DNA of 7,637 bases from Acidobacteriaceae bacterium (lineage in GTDB: Bacteria; Acidobacteriota; Terriglobia; Terriglobales; Acidobacteriaceae): the NCBI GenBank assembly GCA_003165095.1, contig PLSH01000163.1, positions 1,008 to 8,644 on the forward strand. The letters run 5' to 3'. The stretch's first letter is position 1. Each line of letters begins with the position of its first letter. The position numbers and the translations under genes were made by a program. Positions 6,334 to 7,637 of the stretch are shown here, piece by piece. Under the pieces are notes generated by a model. The model was not told the origin of the DNA. It did no database searches and saw only the letters and a program-made list of their open reading frames with translations.

Positions 6334-7047
6334 TCATTGCTGTATTTTGTTATCGCCCAGGTCGCGAACCAGAATTACGTTGAGGAACCGCGGACCATGG
6401 ACGCCTTTGATGCGCGTCATTTCAATATCGGCGGTGGCGCTGGGGCCCGAGATCCAGGTAACCAGCGCCGGCGGTTGCTGGCAACGGGCGAAGTATTCGG
6501 GCAGCGTTTCCACAACCTGGCTCGAGTGCAGAATGCAGAGATGCCAGTCGGGCAACAGCGTCAATACCCTGCGTCCCTCGGTGGCGGAGTGGTGAAGCAC
6601 GATGGTTCCGGAGTCGGCGACGCCGCAAAATGCCGCCGTAACCACGCCCTCGGCCTGCTCGATTTCTTCTGTCGTCAGCCCGTGGCCGGCATCGCATTGG
6701 TCGATGTTCCATTCGAGTCCGGCGATCTGCCATGCGGCCGTGACCATCCACGCGGGCGGAGTTCCGGGAGGCGCAACAAATTTAAGTCTGCCGCTTGCGG
6801 CAAGCTGCGCGGAAATTGCGGCCGGCAACTCATCCGGCGCGCATTCGGTAACTTCGGCGTCATATTCGCGCAGGCGCTCCATCATTCTTTGGATGCGCGC
6901 ATCGGCAGTCATGGCGCCAACGCGCGTATAGCCGCGAGGCAACGCATTCCATGCGCTTGCCCCCTGCTCCGCTGTGCCGGCTGAATTTGGCGTAGCGGCG
7001 CGGATGCGCTCGAGGACCTGCCGGCGGCTGTTGGCGGCTGCGCTCAT
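6334..7047 (-). CDS. lutC: LutC-type lactate utilization protein (LUD domain)
   Basis: This complete 237-residue protein has the usual length for LutC/YkgG (about 230-240). LutC is the LUD-domain subunit of the cytoplasmic LutABC system, which oxidises L-lactate to pyruvate; its exact catalytic share is not well defined. Family landmarks are AEGVVTAAFCGVADSGTIVL at residues 132-151, LPDWHL with the following hydrophobic strand at 165-174, and the C-terminal signature ISGPSATADIE...GVHGPR at 199-220. The ATG at 7047 was chosen because it sits four bases after a full Shine-Dalgarno (AAGGAGG) and overlaps the lutB stop as ATGA. The frame stays open upstream to about 7560, but that stretch is antiframe translation inside lutB and is not protein-like. 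Here the protein probably consumes L-lactate made by the RhaEW dehydrogenase domain. Confidence 0.94.
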   Translation of the reverse strand: MSAAANSRRQVLERIRAATPNSAGTAEQGASAWNALPRGYTRVGAMTADARIQRMMERLREYDAEVTECAPDELPAAISAQLAASGRLKFVAPPGTPPAWMVTAAWQIAGLEWNIDQCDAGHGLTTEEIEQAEGVVTAAFCGVADSGTIVLHHSATEGRRVLTLLPDWHLCILHSSQVVETLPEYFARCQQPPALVTWISGPSATADIEMTRIKGVHGPRFLNVILVRDLGDNKIQQ

Positions 7048-7637
7048 TTGGCCTCCTTCATCGGCTTGCGGCCGCGCTCGGCCCACCAGGCATGAAAGGG
7101 TTGGCTGGGAAGACCGCGCAGGTCGCGGGTCTGAGTCCACTTGGCGCCTACGCTGGGCAGCGAGTGAATCCAACCGTCCCCGCGGGTGAAGAAACCGAGG
7201 CCGATGCGGCCGAGGCGCTGGGCGGCATGGAAGAGCCAGGCTCGTGAAAAAAGCAGATTGGCGACGCGCAGGCCCACATACATGGGATCGAAGAAGCGCA
7301 GCGCCTGACGGCGCTCCTGATTGACAACCTGGGAGCGCAGTTCCAGCAGGACTTCGGGAATATTGATTTTGACCGGGCAGACTTCGTAGCATGCGCCGCA
7401 CAGCGATGAAGCGAAGGGCAATGACTGCGCGTGATGCATTTGCATCAGCTGCGGGGTGAGGATGGCGCCGATCGGTCCCGGATAGACCGAGCCGTAGGCG
7501 TGTCCGCCGGTCTGGCGATAGACCGGGCAAGCATTCATGCAGGCCGCGCAGCGGATACAACGAAGCGTCTGCCGCTCCGTCTTTCGCGCCAGGATGCCAG
7601 ACCGGCCGTTGTCGAGCAGCACCACATGGAATCTCTG
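7044..7637 (-). CDS. lutB: LutB-type iron-sulfur protein of L-lactate oxidation, C-terminal part (cut by window edge)
   Basis: This is the C-terminal 197 residues of a LutB/YkgF-type protein, whose family is usually about 470 residues; the reading frame stays open to the window edge, so the start lies outside. LutB works with LutA and LutC in the cytoplasm to oxidise L-lactate to pyruvate. Counting from the first visible residue, a ferredoxin-like motif has Cys27, Cys30, Cys33 and Cys37 followed by Pro (CIRCAACMNACP), and a second motif has Cys80, Cys83 and Cys87 followed by Pro (CGACYEVCP). This seven-cysteine pattern is the family's layout for two [4Fe-4S] clusters. The DNGR and GGHAYG segments around the first motif also fit LutB. 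A GTG at 7623-7625 could be mistaken for a start, but conserved family sequence continues upstream (QRFHVVLLDNGR). The stop overlaps the lutC start as ATGA, implying translational coupling. Family assignment is secure; the lactate role is inferred from family and context. Confidence 0.93.
   Translation of the reverse strand, partial: QRFHVVLLDNGRSGILARKTERQTLRCIRCAACMNACPVYRQTGGHAYGSVYPGPIGAILTPQLMQMHHAQSLPFASSLCGACYEVCPVKINIPEVLLELRSQVVNQERRQALRFFDPMYVGLRVANLLFSRAWLFHAAQRLGRIGLGFFTRGDGWIHSLPSVGAKWTQTRDLRGLPSQPFHAWWAERGRKPMKEAK
7052..7058 (-). promoter_or_regulatory. Strong ribosome binding site for lutC
   Basis: The minus strand reads AAGGAGG followed by CCAA and then ATG. It lies inside the last lutB codons and fixes the lutC start at 7047. 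It is the strongest Shine-Dalgarno sequence in the window. Confidence 0.85.

Noticed and set aside
6247..6984. A 245-codon plus-strand frame opposite lutC and the rhaI 5' end
   Set aside because: It has no motif or clear ribosome site, and it crosses two well-supported minus-strand genes.
7048..7560. Upstream extension of the lutC frame to 7560
   Set aside because: The added residues are Arg/Pro/Ser-rich off-frame translation of lutB. The lutC start at 7047 has a strong ribosome site and the ATGA overlap.
1..7637. CRISPR array, tRNA or rRNA gene, insertion sequence or phage genes
   Set aside because: I saw no regularly spaced repeats, cloverleaf-like sequences, transposase motifs or terminal inverted repeats. 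The window is almost fully occupied by metabolic genes.

Overview
The window is one compact, GC-rich operon read entirely from the minus strand, so transcription runs from high to low coordinates. It encodes nearly the whole conversion of L-rhamnose to central metabolites. In transcription order it holds: the 3' end of lutB (iron-sulfur protein of L-lactate oxidation, cut by the window edge), lutC, an L-rhamnose isomerase of the Pseudomonas stutzeri RhaI type, a transcriptional regulator joining an IclR-type DNA-binding domain to a periplasmic-binding-protein-like sugar domain, a fused rhamnulose-1-phosphate aldolase/short-chain dehydrogenase (RhaEW type), and a rhamnulokinase (RhaB). The last 162 bases hold no gene I can support and are rich in inverted repeats.

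Together the genes predict this route: L-rhamnose to L-rhamnulose (RhaI); to L-rhamnulose 1-phosphate (RhaB); to dihydroxyacetone phosphate plus L-lactaldehyde (N-terminal half of RhaEW); to L-lactate (C-terminal half of RhaEW); to pyruvate (LutABC, of which the LutB end and LutC are visible). LutBC in the same operon is the best local argument that the dehydrogenase half works oxidatively toward lactate rather than reductively toward propanediol. No transporter or rhamnose mutarotase is in view; these and lutA may lie beyond position 7637 or elsewhere.

The genes are tightly packed. lutB and lutC share ATGA (4-base overlap). lutC and rhaI are 32 bases apart, or overlap by 4 if an upstream ATG is used. 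The rhaI-regulator gap is 62 bases, or 2 with the most upstream TTG start. The regulator-rhaEW gap is 71 bases and the rhaEW-rhaB gap is 24 bases. The main promoter must lie beyond the right edge. The 71-base gap is the only visible internal place where a separate promoter or operator would fit easily.

The organism is probably a heterotrophic soil bacterium. High GC, the RhaI/RhaEW/LutBC combination, an IclR-PBP type regulator and the GTAGCGCCGGTC...GACCGGC palindrome in the 3' flank suggest Acidobacteriota (Terriglobia-like), but this is an inference from memory, not a computed assignment. The enzymes are known families. The least ordinary element is the regulator's domain architecture.
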